A stretch of 38,717 nt of DNA from Streptomyces chattanoogensis (lineage in GTDB: Bacteria > Actinomycetota > Actinomycetes > Streptomycetales > Streptomycetaceae), in assembly GCF_001294335.1 (NCBI RefSeq), contig NZ_LGKG01000171.1:1-38717 (forward strand), given 5' to 3'. Made by a program: the position numbers and the translations under genes. Positions 8,592-20,800 of the stretch are shown here, piece after piece. Below the pieces are notes generated by a model. It made no database searches. It was given only the letters and a program-made list of their open reading frames with translations, and was not told where the DNA came from. How positions within the stretch are numbered: position 1 is the stretch's first letter; every line of letters begins with the position of its first letter.

Positions 8592-9650
8592 TCAGCCGGC
8601 GCCGTAGAACGCGCGGACCCGGTCGATCACGAAGTCCTGGTCGGTGGCGGACAGTCCGGTGTGGGTGGGCAGATACAGCCCGTCCTCGGCGAACGTATGC
8701 GCCTTGAGCGAGGGCCAGTCGGGGTGGAGGTACATGGGCTGCCGGCTCATCGGCTTGAAGAACAGCCGGGTCTCGATCGACTCACCGGCCAGGAACTCCC
8801 GCAGCTCCTCGCGGCGTTCGGCCCGCAGGTCGTACATCCACAGCACGTCCCGTGGCGGCATCAGCGTGATACCGGGAACTCCGGCGAGCCCCTCGTCATA
8901 GCGCCGCTCGATCTCCCGCCGCGTTGCGAGAATGTCATCCAGCCGCTCGACCTGGGCGAGTGCGACGGCGGCCTGCATCGCCGTCATCCGGAAGTTGTAG
9001 GCGACCTTCTTGTGCAGGAAACTGTGGTCCTTGGTGAACGCCATGGCGCGCAGATGCGCCAGCTGCCCGGCCAGCTTGGGGTCGTCGGTGAGGCAGATAC
9101 CGCCCTCGCCCGCCGTGATGATCTTGTTGGCGAACAGCGAATAGCACGCGATGTCCCCGACCGGGCGGACGCCGTGGGCCTCGGCACTGTCCTCCACGAC
9201 CCGCAGGTTGTACTGGTACGCGATATCCATCACCGCGTCCATGTCGCACCGCCGGCCATAGATATGGACGGGCATCACGGCCTTCGTCCGCGCCGTGATC
9301 TTCTCCTCGATCCGCGTGACGTCGATATTGAGGTCGTCCCCGCAGTCCACGAACACGGGCGTTGCGCCGGTGTAGGTGACCGCCCACGCCGAGGCGACCA
9401 TCGTGAACTCCGGAACGATCACCTCGTCCCCCGGGCCGATACCCAGCGCCCGCAGCGCCAGCGTGAGTGCCGCCGTCCCCGACGAACAGGACACGCCGTG
9501 CGCGACGCCGTTGTAGTCCGCGAAGGCACGCTCGAACCGCCCGACCATCGGGCCCTGGGACGATATCCAGCCGTCCTCGACGGCACCGGTCAGATACTCC
9601 AGCTCCCGGCCTTCCAGAGCGGGCCTGGACACGGGGTACTTGAACGACAT
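8592..9650 (-). CDS. pimC: GDP-3-keto-6-deoxyhexose aminotransferase (mycosamine)
   Basis: This is a 352-residue PLP-dependent aminotransferase of the DegT/DnrJ/EryC1 sugar family. The PLP-ring Asp motif is VVEDSAEAHG (D154), and the Schiff-base lysine is K176 in FANKIITAGEGG. The SSGTAAL phosphate-binding region is at 56-62. In polyene clusters this gene (PimC/NysDII/AmphDII) aminates the 3-keto sugar to give GDP-mycosamine. The required GDP-4-keto-6-deoxymannose producer, pimJ, is present at 15581. A 4-aminotransferase making perosamine is the closest alternative; the cluster context favours mycosamine. The ATG has a GGAAGAGG-type ribosome-binding site. Upstream lies a 90-bp gap to pimE with three tandem 19-bp repeats. 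Confidence 0.93.
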   Translation of the reverse strand: MSFKYPVSRPALEGRELEYLTGAVEDGWISSQGPMVGRFERAFADYNGVAHGVSCSSGTAALTLALRALGIGPGDEVIVPEFTMVASAWAVTYTGATPVFVDCGDDLNIDVTRIEEKITARTKAVMPVHIYGRRCDMDAVMDIAYQYNLRVVEDSAEAHGVRPVGDIACYSLFANKIITAGEGGICLTDDPKLAGQLAHLRAMAFTKDHSFLHKKVAYNFRMTAMQAAVALAQVERLDDILATRREIERRYDEGLAGVPGITLMPPRDVLWMYDLRAERREELREFLAGESIETRLFFKPMSRQPMYLHPDWPSLKAHTFAEDGLYLPTHTGLSATDQDFVIDRVRAFYGAG

Positions 9651-9672
9651 CCGCTGCCTCTTCCTTGTCTTT

Positions 9673-9729
9673 CTCGTAATCGTGGTACGGACTCGTAGTC
9701 GTGGTACGGACTCGTAGTCCTCGTACGGC
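9673..9729. repeat. Three tandem 19-bp repeats between pimE and pimC
   Basis: Units are ctcgtaatcgtggtacgga (9673-9691), ctcgtagtcgtggtacgga (9692-9710) and ctcgtagtcctcgtacggc (9711-9729). The first two differ by one base. They fill most of the pimE-pimC spacer, just upstream of the pimC ribosome-binding site on the minus strand, and could affect transcript folding or stability. No regulator site is recognised in them. Confidence 0.85.
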
Positions 9730-9740
9730 GTCCGGCGCTG

Positions 9741-13334
<3,594 letters not shown>

Positions 13335-13357
<23 letters not shown>

Positions 13358-15143
13358 GGACAGCCTCCTGAAGGGTCGTGGCGGCCCCGGCGTCCGCGCC
13401 GGATCCGACGTGGTCACCGGTGAGCGCGGTGAGTTGGGACCGGGCGATTTCCCGGTACGTCGTACTGGTGCGCAGCAGCTCCTCGTGCGTTCCGGTGGCG
13501 GCCACCCGCCCCGCGTCCAGGACCAGGATGCGCCCCGCGCGGCGGACGGTGCTGACGCGCTGGGCGACGGTGACCACCGTCGCCCGGGAGATCTCCGGCT
13601 CCAGGGCGGCCCGCAGCGCGGCGTCCGTGGCGTGGTCCAGCGCGGAGAAGCAGTCGTCGAAGAGATAGATGTCCGGTCTGCGCAGCAGGGTGCGGGCGAT
13701 CGCCAGGCGCTGCCGCTGCCCGCCGGACACATTGGTGCCGCCCTGGGTGATCGGTGCGTTCAGCCCCCCGGGCAGCAGCTGCACGAAATCGCGCGCCTGG
13801 GCGATCTCCAGCACGTGCCAGAGTTCGTCGTCGGTGGCCTCCGGGTCGCCGAAGCGCAGATTGCTCGCGACGGTGCCGGAGAAGAGGTACGGCCGCTGCG
13901 GTACGAAGCCGACGGTGCGGCGCAGCACCGCCGCGTCGAGTGCCCGGACATCGACGCCGCCCACGTGGACGGAGCCGTCGGTGGCGTCGAAGTGCCGCAG
14001 CACGAGGTTGAGCAGGGTGGTCTTGCCGCTGCCGGTGCTGCCGAGGATCGCCACCGTCTCGCCGGGCCCGACGCTCAGATCGATGCCGCGCAGTACCGGC
14101 TCCGCCGCTCCCGGATAGCGGAACCCGGCGCCATGCAAGGACAGTTGGCCGGCAGCGGGCACCGCGTGTACCGGCTCGCTCGGCGCCGCCACGCTCGGCT
14201 CGGCCACCAGCACCTCCTGGATACGCGCGGCCGAGACCCTCGCCCGCGGCATCGCCAGGCACACGAAGGTCACCATCACCACCGACATCAGGATCAGCGT
14301 CAGATAGCTCAGAAACGCACTGAGCGCGCCGAACCGTATCGCCCCGGCGTCGACTCGGCGGGCTCCGAACCACAGCACCGCCACCATGAAGACATTCAGG
14401 ATCAGCAGCACGAGGGGGATGACGGTCGCCAGCAGTCGGCCGACGCGCAGCGAGATGTCGCGCAATTCGGAATTGGTGCGGCCAAATCTCGCGCCTTCAT
14501 GCGCATCGCGCACAAAGGCCCGTACGACGCGGACTCCGGTAATGCGTTCGCGCAACAGCCCGTTGATACGGTCCAGGTTTTTCTGCATACGGGCGTAGAA
14601 CGGATCGGTGCGGCCCAGAACGAGCCCGAAGGACGTTCCGACGGTCACCGTCAGTGTCACCAGGAGCAGGGCGAACCCCATGTCCTGCCGGAGCGCGAGC
14701 GCGATGCTGCCCAGGCACATCAGGGGTGCCGATACGGCGACGCCGAATACGGGCAGCGCCAGCATCTGTACTTGCTGTACGTCGTTGACGGTCCGCGTCA
14801 TCAGCGACGGGGTGCCGAACCGCCCGATCTCGCGGGCCGAGAAGTCCAGCACCCGGCGGAAGACGGCCGAGCGCAGGTCGCGGCCCATCGCCATGGCCGT
14901 ACGGGCTCCCAGCGCCACCGCACCCACGGACGCCGCGATCTGCACGAGCGCCACGGCCAGCATGGCCAAGCCGGTCCGGGTGATGTAGCCGCTGTCGGCC
15001 CTGACCACGCCGTTGTCGATGACCGCGGCACCCAGCGTCGGCAGGGCCAAAGTGGCCAGGATCTGCGCCAGTTGCAGAAGTCCCAGCAGGGCGACGGCGC
15101 GCCGGTGGGGCCGCAGATGGGTTCGCAGAAGGCTGAGCAGCAC
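13335..15143 (-). CDS. pimA: ABC exporter half-transporter, degenerate NBD
   Basis: This is a 602-residue ABC half-transporter with about six membrane helices (residues 15-300) and an NBD (330-560). Walker [10 protein letters not shown] (368-376) and the signature NVSGGQRQR (471-479) are canonical. Walker B is YLFDDC, with Asp497 in place of the catalytic Glu, and the H-loop has Gln528 instead of His (VAQRV). This is the usual degenerate partner of a heterodimeric exporter, and PimB provides the active Walker B. It is the first gene of the minus-strand operon. The start chosen is GTG 15143: GGAG lies 8 nt upstream and the membrane domain begins at once. The frame is open to 15530, but that region carries promoter elements and its translation is not protein-like. 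Confidence 0.93.
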
Positions 15144-15244
15144 CGGGCGACGCTCCAGGAGACGGGAAGGCCCGGCCGGCGGTGGGGGGTGAGGCGCCGA
15201 CCGGGCCTGGACGGGGCACACCCGGACAGTGCAGCGCACCGCAC

Positions 15245-15260
15245 ACCGGAAAATCCCTAG
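15245..15260. promoter_or_regulatory. PimM-type operator, pimA side
   Basis: ACCGGAAAATCCCTAG matches 13 of 16 positions of CTVGGGAWWTCCCBAG. It lies about 100 bp upstream of the pimA GTG, so it most likely activates the leftward operon. Confidence 0.55.
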
Positions 15261-15343
15261 TGTCCCGGCGCAAGGGCGCTGCGGGGCCGCGCCGGATCCG
15301 GCTGCGCCCATGCCAACCGGCCGGAAACACCCGGTGGCGGGGA

Positions 15344-15359
15344 CTCGGGAATTCCCTAG
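15344..15359. promoter_or_regulatory. Perfect PimM-type operator, pimJ side
   Basis: CTCGGGAATTCCCTAG fits the published PAS-LuxR regulator consensus CTVGGGAWWTCCCBAG at all 16 positions. It is followed 15 bp downstream by TTGACA (15375-15380), a good -35 hexamer for pimJ, with no convincing -10 at normal spacing. This arrangement suits activator-dependent transcription. The regulator itself is not in the window. Confidence 0.75.
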
Positions 15360-15444
15360 TGTGCCCGGAATTTCTTGACATCGCGACCGGCTGCTTGGAA
15401 GCGTGCAATTACCCAGCGTCCGGACCGCGGCGTTTTCGATGCCG

Positions 15445-15480
15445 GCCGATGCCATTCGACGCGCCGATGCCATTCGACGC
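15445..15480. repeat. Perfect 18-bp tandem repeat in the pimJ leader
   Basis: gccgatgccattcgacgc occurs twice head to tail (15445-15462 and 15463-15480), 100-135 bp upstream of the pimJ start. A related ttttcgatgccg stretch just before may be a decayed third copy. It lies in the probable 5' untranslated leader. Confidence 0.85.
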
Positions 15481-15580
15481 CAAGAGACCACGTAGTCATG
15501 AGACCAAGCAGCCAAGAGGCCAAGCAGCAAACTCGGCTCTGCGTTTGGGCGGTCTGTTCTATGCAGCGGAGAGGAATGAG

Positions 15581-16612
15581 ATGTCCAAGCGTGCGCTGAT
15601 CACCGGCATCACCGGACAGGACGGCTCCTATCTGGCCGAGCACCTGCTCGAGCAGGGGTACCAGGTATGGGGCCTGATACGGGGCCAGGCGAACCCCAGG
15701 AAGTCCCGGGTCAGTCGGCTGGTGTCCGAACTGTCCTTCGTCGAAGGCGACCTGATGGACCAGTCCAGCCTGTGCTCCGCCGTCGACAAGGTGCAGCCCG
15801 ACGAGATCTACAACCTCGGTGCGATCTCCTTCGTACCGATGTCCTGGCAGCAGCCCGAACTCGTCACCGAGATCAACGGCATGGGCGTCCTGCGCATGCT
15901 CGAGGCGATCCGCATGGTCAGCGGCCTGAACGGCTCCCGGAGTGACGGCGGCCGGCAGATCCGCTTCTACCAGGCGTCCTCGTCGGAGATGTTCGGCAAG
16001 GTCGCCGAGACCCCGCAGCGCGAGACCACCATCTTCCGCCCGCGCAGCCCCTACGGCGTGGCGAAGACCTACGGGCACTTCATCACCCGCAACTACCGTG
16101 AGTCCTTCGGTATGTACGCGGTCTCCGGCATGCTGTTCAACCATGAATCCCCGCGCCGTGGTGCGGAGTTCGTGACCCGGAAGATCTCTCTCGCGGTGGC
16201 CCGCATCAAGCTCGGCTACCAGGACAAGCTGTCCCTGGGAAACCTCGACGCCGTACGCGACTGGGGCTTCGCCGGAGACTACGTCCGTGCCATGCACCTG
16301 ATGCTGCAACAGGACGAGCCGGGCGACTACGTGATCGGGACCGGCGAGATGCACTCGGTCCGCGACGCCGTCCGCATCGCCTTCGAGCATGTGGGCCTGA
16401 ACTGGGAGGACTACGTCAGCATCGACCCCTCGCTGGTGCGCCCGGCCGAGGTGGAGATCCTGTGCGCGGACGCCGAGCGCGCCCGCGCCCAGCTGGGCTG
16501 GGAGCCCACCGTCGACTTCCCCGAACTGATGCGCATGATGGTCGACTCCGACCTGCGCCAGGCGTCCCGTGAGCGGGAGTACGGGGACCTGCTGCTGGCC
16601 GGCAGCTGGTAG
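15581..16612 (+). CDS. pimJ: GDP-mannose 4,6-dehydratase
   Basis: This is a 343-residue extended short-chain dehydrogenase that converts GDP-mannose to GDP-4-keto-6-deoxymannose, the first committed step to mycosamine. The NADP loop is GITGQDG (9-15). The catalytic segment SSSEMFG is at 133-139 with Ser133 and Glu136. The YxxxK pair is Y158/K162 ([11 protein letters not shown]). The GMD-type FNHESPRRG loop is present (186-194). Length is normal. The ATG at 15581 has GGAGAGG upstream; a longer frame reaches back into the promoter region and was not used. It acts with PimC (8592-9650) to build the amino sugar; the 3,4-isomerisation step and the glycosyltransferase are not encoded here. It is the first gene of the rightward unit, driven from the divergent promoter. 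Confidence 0.96.
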   Translation: MSKRALITGITGQDGSYLAEHLLEQGYQVWGLIRGQANPRKSRVSRLVSELSFVEGDLMDQSSLCSAVDKVQPDEIYNLGAISFVPMSWQQPELVTEINGMGVLRMLEAIRMVSGLNGSRSDGGRQIRFYQASSSEMFGKVAETPQRETTIFRPRSPYGVAKTYGHFITRNYRESFGMYAVSGMLFNHESPRRGAEFVTRKISLAVARIKLGYQDKLSLGNLDAVRDWGFAGDYVRAMHLMLQQDEPGDYVIGTGEMHSVRDAVRIAFEHVGLNWEDYVSIDPSLVRPAEVEILCADAERARAQLGWEPTVDFPELMRMMVDSDLRQASREREYGDLLLAGSW

Positions 16613-16699
16613 TCGGGCCGGACGCACGGATACCCCGGCGCGCCCTGTGTGCCCCGGGTGTATCCCCGGCACGGCGGCCGGCGACCGGCGGCAGCATTC

Positions 16700-16721
16700 C
16701 GCCGGACCGGCCGGTCCGGCG
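16700..16721. repeat. 22-bp perfect palindrome between pimJ and pimI
   Basis: The core gccggaccgg|ccggtccggc (16701-16720), plus one flanking pair, is perfectly self-complementary with no loop. It sits in the 133-bp pimJ-pimI spacer, 25 bp before the pimI start and close to its ribosome-binding site. It could be a regulator site or a weak attenuator. No T-tract follows. Confidence 0.7.
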
Positions 16722-16745
16722 CCATCGCGAGGAGGAGTCAGCACC

Positions 16746-17513
16746 TTGACGACGACCACGGCGGACGGGCTCTGGGCCCGGCGCTACCACCCCGCGCCGC
16801 ACCATCGGCGCCAGCTCGTCTGCTTTCCGCACGCGGGCGGTTCGGCCTCCTTCTTCTTCCCCGTATCGGCACAGCTGTCACCCGTGGCGGAGGTGCTGTC
16901 GGTGCAGTACCCCGGCCGCCAGGACCGCCGCACCGAGACCAGCCCCAGCGACATCACCGTCATGGCCGATCAGGTGTACGCGGCCCTGCGGGACCGGCTC
17001 CGGTCGCGGCCTACGGCGTTCTTCGGGCACAGCATGGGCGCGATGGTCGCCTTCGAGGTGGCCCGGCGGCTGGAGGCCGACGGAGGCGAGCTGACGCACC
17101 TCTTCGCCTCGGGACGGCGCGCGCCCTCGCGCTACCGGACGGAGAGCGTGCACCGGCGTGACGACGACGGGATCGTCGCCGAACTCAAGCTGCTCTCCGG
17201 TACGGACGCCGCGCTGCTGGGCGACGAGGAGCTCCTGCGCATGATCCTCCCGGCCATCCGCAGCGACTACGCCGCGGTGGAGACCTACCGCTGCGACCCC
17301 GGGGCGGCGATCAAGGCGCCGATCACCGCGCTGACCGGCGACAACGACCCCAAGACCACGCTGGAGGAGGCCGCGGACTGGCGCGCCCACACCACGGGGG
17401 CGTTCGACCTCCAGGTCTATCCCGGCGGTCACTTCTTCCTCGGCTCCCAGGCTCCGGCCGTACTGGCACTCCTCCGCGAACGCCTCACCGCCGCCGAGGA
17501 GTCCGCGCCGTGA
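16746..17513 (+). CDS. pimI: Type II (editing) thioesterase
   Basis: This is a 255-residue alpha/beta hydrolase of the GrsT/TesA family. The nucleophile elbow is GHSMGA with Ser96, and the catalytic His is H229 (YPGGHFFLG). The Asp is probably in LTGDNDPKTT. The FPHAGGSA oxyanion segment near residue 27 is typical. Such enzymes hydrolyse wrongly primed or stalled acyl groups from PKS carrier proteins. This stand-alone gene lies between pimJ and the giant PKS, as in pimaricin clusters. The start is unusual: TTG 16746 is the best codon, 8 nt after a strong GGAGGAG sequence, and no ATG or GTG is suitably placed. A terminator follows at 17577-17605, so the PKS is probably transcribed from its own promoter. 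Confidence 0.94.
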   Translation: MTTTTADGLWARRYHPAPHHRRQLVCFPHAGGSASFFFPVSAQLSPVAEVLSVQYPGRQDRRTETSPSDITVMADQVYAALRDRLRSRPTAFFGHSMGAMVAFEVARRLEADGGELTHLFASGRRAPSRYRTESVHRRDDDGIVAELKLLSGTDAALLGDEELLRMILPAIRSDYAAVETYRCDPGAAIKAPITALTGDNDPKTTLEEAADWRAHTTGAFDLQVYPGGHFFLGSQAPAVLALLRERLTAAEESAP

Positions 17514-17576
17514 GGTGAGTTTCTGCCGGCGCGCCGCCCGGTGCGCCGCCGCACCACGATGCTGCGCCTGCGGCCT

Positions 17577-17605
17577 CGGCGCCCGACGTCTGCGGGCGCC
17601 GTTTT
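17577..17605 (+). terminator. Rho-independent terminator after pimI
   Basis: The stem cggcgcccg / cgggcgccg (17577-17585, 17593-17601) has a 7-nt loop and is followed by TTTTCTCGTT. It is a standard intrinsic terminator, 64 bp after the pimI stop. Confidence 0.75.
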
Positions 17606-17617
17606 CTCGTTGGCGCG

Positions 17618-17641
17618 CGGCCGGCCCCGGGGGGCCGGCCG
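17618..17641. repeat. Palindromic GC hairpin before PKS promoter
   Basis: Arms cggccggcccc and ggggccggccg (11 bp each) flank 2 bases. It lies 3 bp before the operator candidate. It may reinforce termination of pimI or shape the promoter region. No T-tract follows. Confidence 0.65.
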
Positions 17642-17644
17642 ACT

Positions 17645-17660
17645 CTAGGGAATTTCATGG
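17645..17660. promoter_or_regulatory. PimM-type operator candidate upstream of giant PKS
   Basis: CTAGGGAATTTCATGG matches 13 of 16 consensus positions, with a perfect left half (CTAGGGAATT). It is 160 bp upstream of the PKS start and after the pimI terminator, a fitting place for the PKS promoter. Confidence 0.55.
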
Positions 17661-17819
17661 CAAACCCGGCCGAGACTGGGCGAGTGGCGTGCGGAACGTC
17701 GAGCTTCCTCGTGCAGGGCACGCAGATCACTCAGTCGCTGTGGAACGGCCGTCCTCATTGCCGGATGCCCACATCGAAATCCTCTGCTGTCCGACGGTCT
17801 TGAGATGGGTTGGTTGAAC

Positions 17820-20800
17820 GTGGCGAACATGGATCAGGAACAGAAGCTCCGCGACTACCTGAAGCGGGCCAGTGCCGATCTGCGGCGCTCCCGGCAGCGG
17901 GTGGGCGAGCTGGAGGCGGCGGCCCGCGAGCCGATCGCGATCGTGGGCATGAGCTGCCGCTTCCCGGGAGGCGTGCGCAGTCCCGAGGAGCTCTGGTCCC
18001 TGCTCGCCGCCGACGGGGACGGCATCACCGCGTCCCCCGCCGACCGCGGCTGGGAGCTGTTGGCCGAGGACGCGGGGGAGTTCTCCGGCGGATTCCTGCA
18101 CGACGCGGCCGAGTTCGACGCCTCCTTCTTCGGGATCTCGCCCCGTGAGGCGCTCGCCATGGACCCGCAGCAGCGACTGCTGCTGGAGTCCTCCTGGGAA
18201 GCCTTCGAGCAGGCCGGCATCGACCCGGCGGCGGTCCGCGGCACCAGGACGGGCATGTTCGTCGGGGCGATGCCCCAGGAGTACCGGGTGGGCCCGGACG
18301 ACGACGTGCAGGGCTTCGCCCTGACGGGCACCACCACCAGCGTCATCTCGGGGCGACTCGCGTACTTCTTCGGTGCCGTGGGCCCGGCGGTCACCGTCGA
18401 CACCGCCTGCTCGTCCTCCCTCGTGGCCCTGCACCTGGCCGCCCACTCCCTGCGCCAGGGCGAGTGCTCCCTGGCGCTGGCCGCCGGCGTCACCGTGATG
18501 TCCAGCCCCACCACCTTCGTGGAGTTCAGCCGCCAGGGCGGGCTCTCCGCCGACGGGCGCTGCCGCTCCTTCGCCGACTCCGCGAACGGCACCGGCTGGG
18601 CCGAGGGCGTGGGCGTCCTGGTCCTGGAACGCCTCTCGGAGGCCCGGCGCAACGGGCACGAGATCCTGGCCGTCATCCGGGGCTCCGCCGTCAACCAGGA
18701 CGGCGCCTCCAACGGGCTGACCGCGCCCAACGGCCCCTCGCAGCAACGGGTGATCGAGCAGGCGCTGGTCAGTGCGCGGCTCTCGGCCGACGAGGTCGAC
18801 GTCGTCGAGGCGCACGGCACCGGCACCACCCTGGGCGACCCGGTCGAGGCCCAGGCACTGCTGGCGACCTACGGCCGCAACCGCGACGACGACCGCCCGC
18901 TCCTGCTGGGGTCCGTCAAATCGAACCTCGGCCACACCCAGGCGGCGGCCGGCATGGCCGGCGTCATCAAGATGGTGCTGGCCATGCGGCACGGCCTGCT
19001 CCCGCGCACGCTCCATGTGGACGAGCCGTCCTCGCACGTCGACTGGACGCAGGGGGCCGTGCGCCTGCTCACCGAGCCCGTCCCGTGGCCGCAGGGCGAA
19101 CAGCCGCGCCGGGCCGGCGTCTCCTCGTTCGGGCTCAGCGGCACCAACGCGCACACGATCCTGGAGGAGGCCCCGGCTGCCCCTGAGGACGAAAGGGAAC
19201 CGGCCGCCACCGAACCCCTGGCGGCGGGCGCCGTCCCATGGCTCGTCTCCGGCCGCACCCGCGAGGCGCTGCGCGCCCAGGCGGCGCAACTGCTCGAACA
19301 CCTCACGCCCCGCCCCGGCCGCGCGCCCCTGAACCCCGTGGACATCGCCTACTCCCTGGCCACGGCCCGCTCCGGCCTGGAGCACCGCGCCGCGTTCACC
19401 GCGGCCGACCTGGACCGGGCCCGCGCCGCCCTCACCGCGCTCGCGGACGGCACACCGGCCCCGGGTCTGGTGCAGGACACCGCGCGGACACGGTCCAAGC
19501 TCGCCTTCCTCTTCGCGGGACAGGGCTCCCAGCGACCGGGCATGGGGCGTGAACTGGCCGCCCGCTTCCCGGTCTTCGCCACCGCCCTCGACGCGTGCCT
19601 CACCCACCTCGACCAGGGGTTCGCCCGGCCCCTGAAGGACGTGCTGTTCGCCGCCGAGTGCACGCCCGAGGCCGCCCTGCTCGACGAGACCGGCTACGCC
19701 CAGCCCGCGCTGTTCGCGATCGAGGTCGCGCTGTACCGGCTCGCCGAGTCCTTCGGCATCAAGCCGGACTTCCTCGCCGGGCACTCCATCGGCGAGATCG
19801 CCGCGGCGCACGTTGCCGGCGTCTTCACCCTGGCCGACGCCGCGGCCCTGGTGCTCGCCCGCGGCCGCCTCATGCAGGCGCTGCCCGAAGGCGGCACCAT
19901 GGTCTCCCTCGAAGCCGCCGAGGAAGAGGTCCTGCCCCTCCTGGAGGACCGGCAGGACCGCGTCTCGATCGCCGCGGTCAACGGGCCCGCCGCCGTCGTG
20001 GTCGCCGGCCGGGCCGACGACGTCACCGCCGTCGCCGAGCACTTCGGCGCGCTGGGCCGCAAGTCCAAGCGGCTGCGTGTCTCGCACGCGTTCCACTCCC
20101 CGCTCATGGAGCCCATGCTCGAGGAGTTCCGCACGGCCGTCTCCCGGCTCACACCGCAGGCGCCCGTGATCCCGGTCGTCTCCGGCCTGACCGGCACCCT
20201 CGCCACGGTGGAGCAGCTGACCTCCCCCGACTACTGGGTGGACCACGCCCGCCACACCGTACGGTTCGCCGACGCCCTCGCCTGGCTCGACGGCCACGGC
20301 GCCGCCACCTTCCTTGAACTGGGCCCCGACGGCGTCCTGTCCGCCATGGCCCAGTCCTGCCTGGCCGCGGCGGACACGGACACCGCCGCTGACGGCGTGC
20401 CCGCCACGCTCGCCGCGCTGCGCCCCGGCCGCCCCGAGGCCGAGACGCTCACCGCCGCGCTGGCGGGTCTGCACACCCGCGGCGTGGCCGTCCAGTGGGA
20501 GCCCTACTTCCAGGACACCGGCGCCCGGCGCGCCGACCTGCCCACGTACGCCTTCCAGCGCCGCCGCTACTGGCCCAAGAGCGTGCCCGCGACGGGCGGG
20601 GACGTGCGCGCCGCGGGCCTGGGCGCGGCACACCACCCGCTGCTGACGGCGGCCGTGTCGGTCGCCAACTCCGACGGGCTCCTGCTGACCGGACGACTGT
20701 CGCGGCGTACCCACCCCTGGCTCGCCGACCACGCCGTACGCGGCACGGTGCTGCTGCCGGGCACCGCCTTCCTGGAGCTGGCCGTGCGCGCCGGGGACGA

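Larger units (their letters stand above)
15144..15580. other. Divergent promoter region between pimA and pimJ
   Basis: This 437-bp non-coding stretch serves the leftward operon (pimA to pimS0) and the rightward genes (pimJ, pimI). It holds two PimM-type operator matches (15245-15260, 15344-15359), a weaker third (15401-15416, 11 of 16), a TTGACA hexamer (15375-15380), an 18-bp tandem repeat, and short ccaag-type repeats (15504-15527). It is locally less GC-rich than the genes. The ORFs readable through it lack ribosome-binding sites and protein-like composition. Confidence 0.75.
17514..17819. other. Spacer between pimI and the giant PKS
   Basis: This 306-bp non-coding region begins with a 13-bp string (17516-17528, tgagtttctgccg) also found in the 933-1017 inverted repeat. 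Then come a terminator (17577-17605), a 24-bp palindromic hairpin (17618-17641), and a PimM-type operator candidate (17645-17660). The last 160 bp before the PKS start should hold its promoter; no clear -35/-10 pair is visible. Confidence 0.7.

Noticed and set aside
9673..9729. Tandem repeats as a CRISPR array
   Set aside because: Units are contiguous with no spacers, and there are only three; no cas genes.
15375..15599. Small plus-strand ORF (74 codons) in the divergent promoter region
   Set aside because: It would start at the TTG of the -35 hexamer, has no ribosome-binding site, and overlaps pimJ out of frame. Composition is random.
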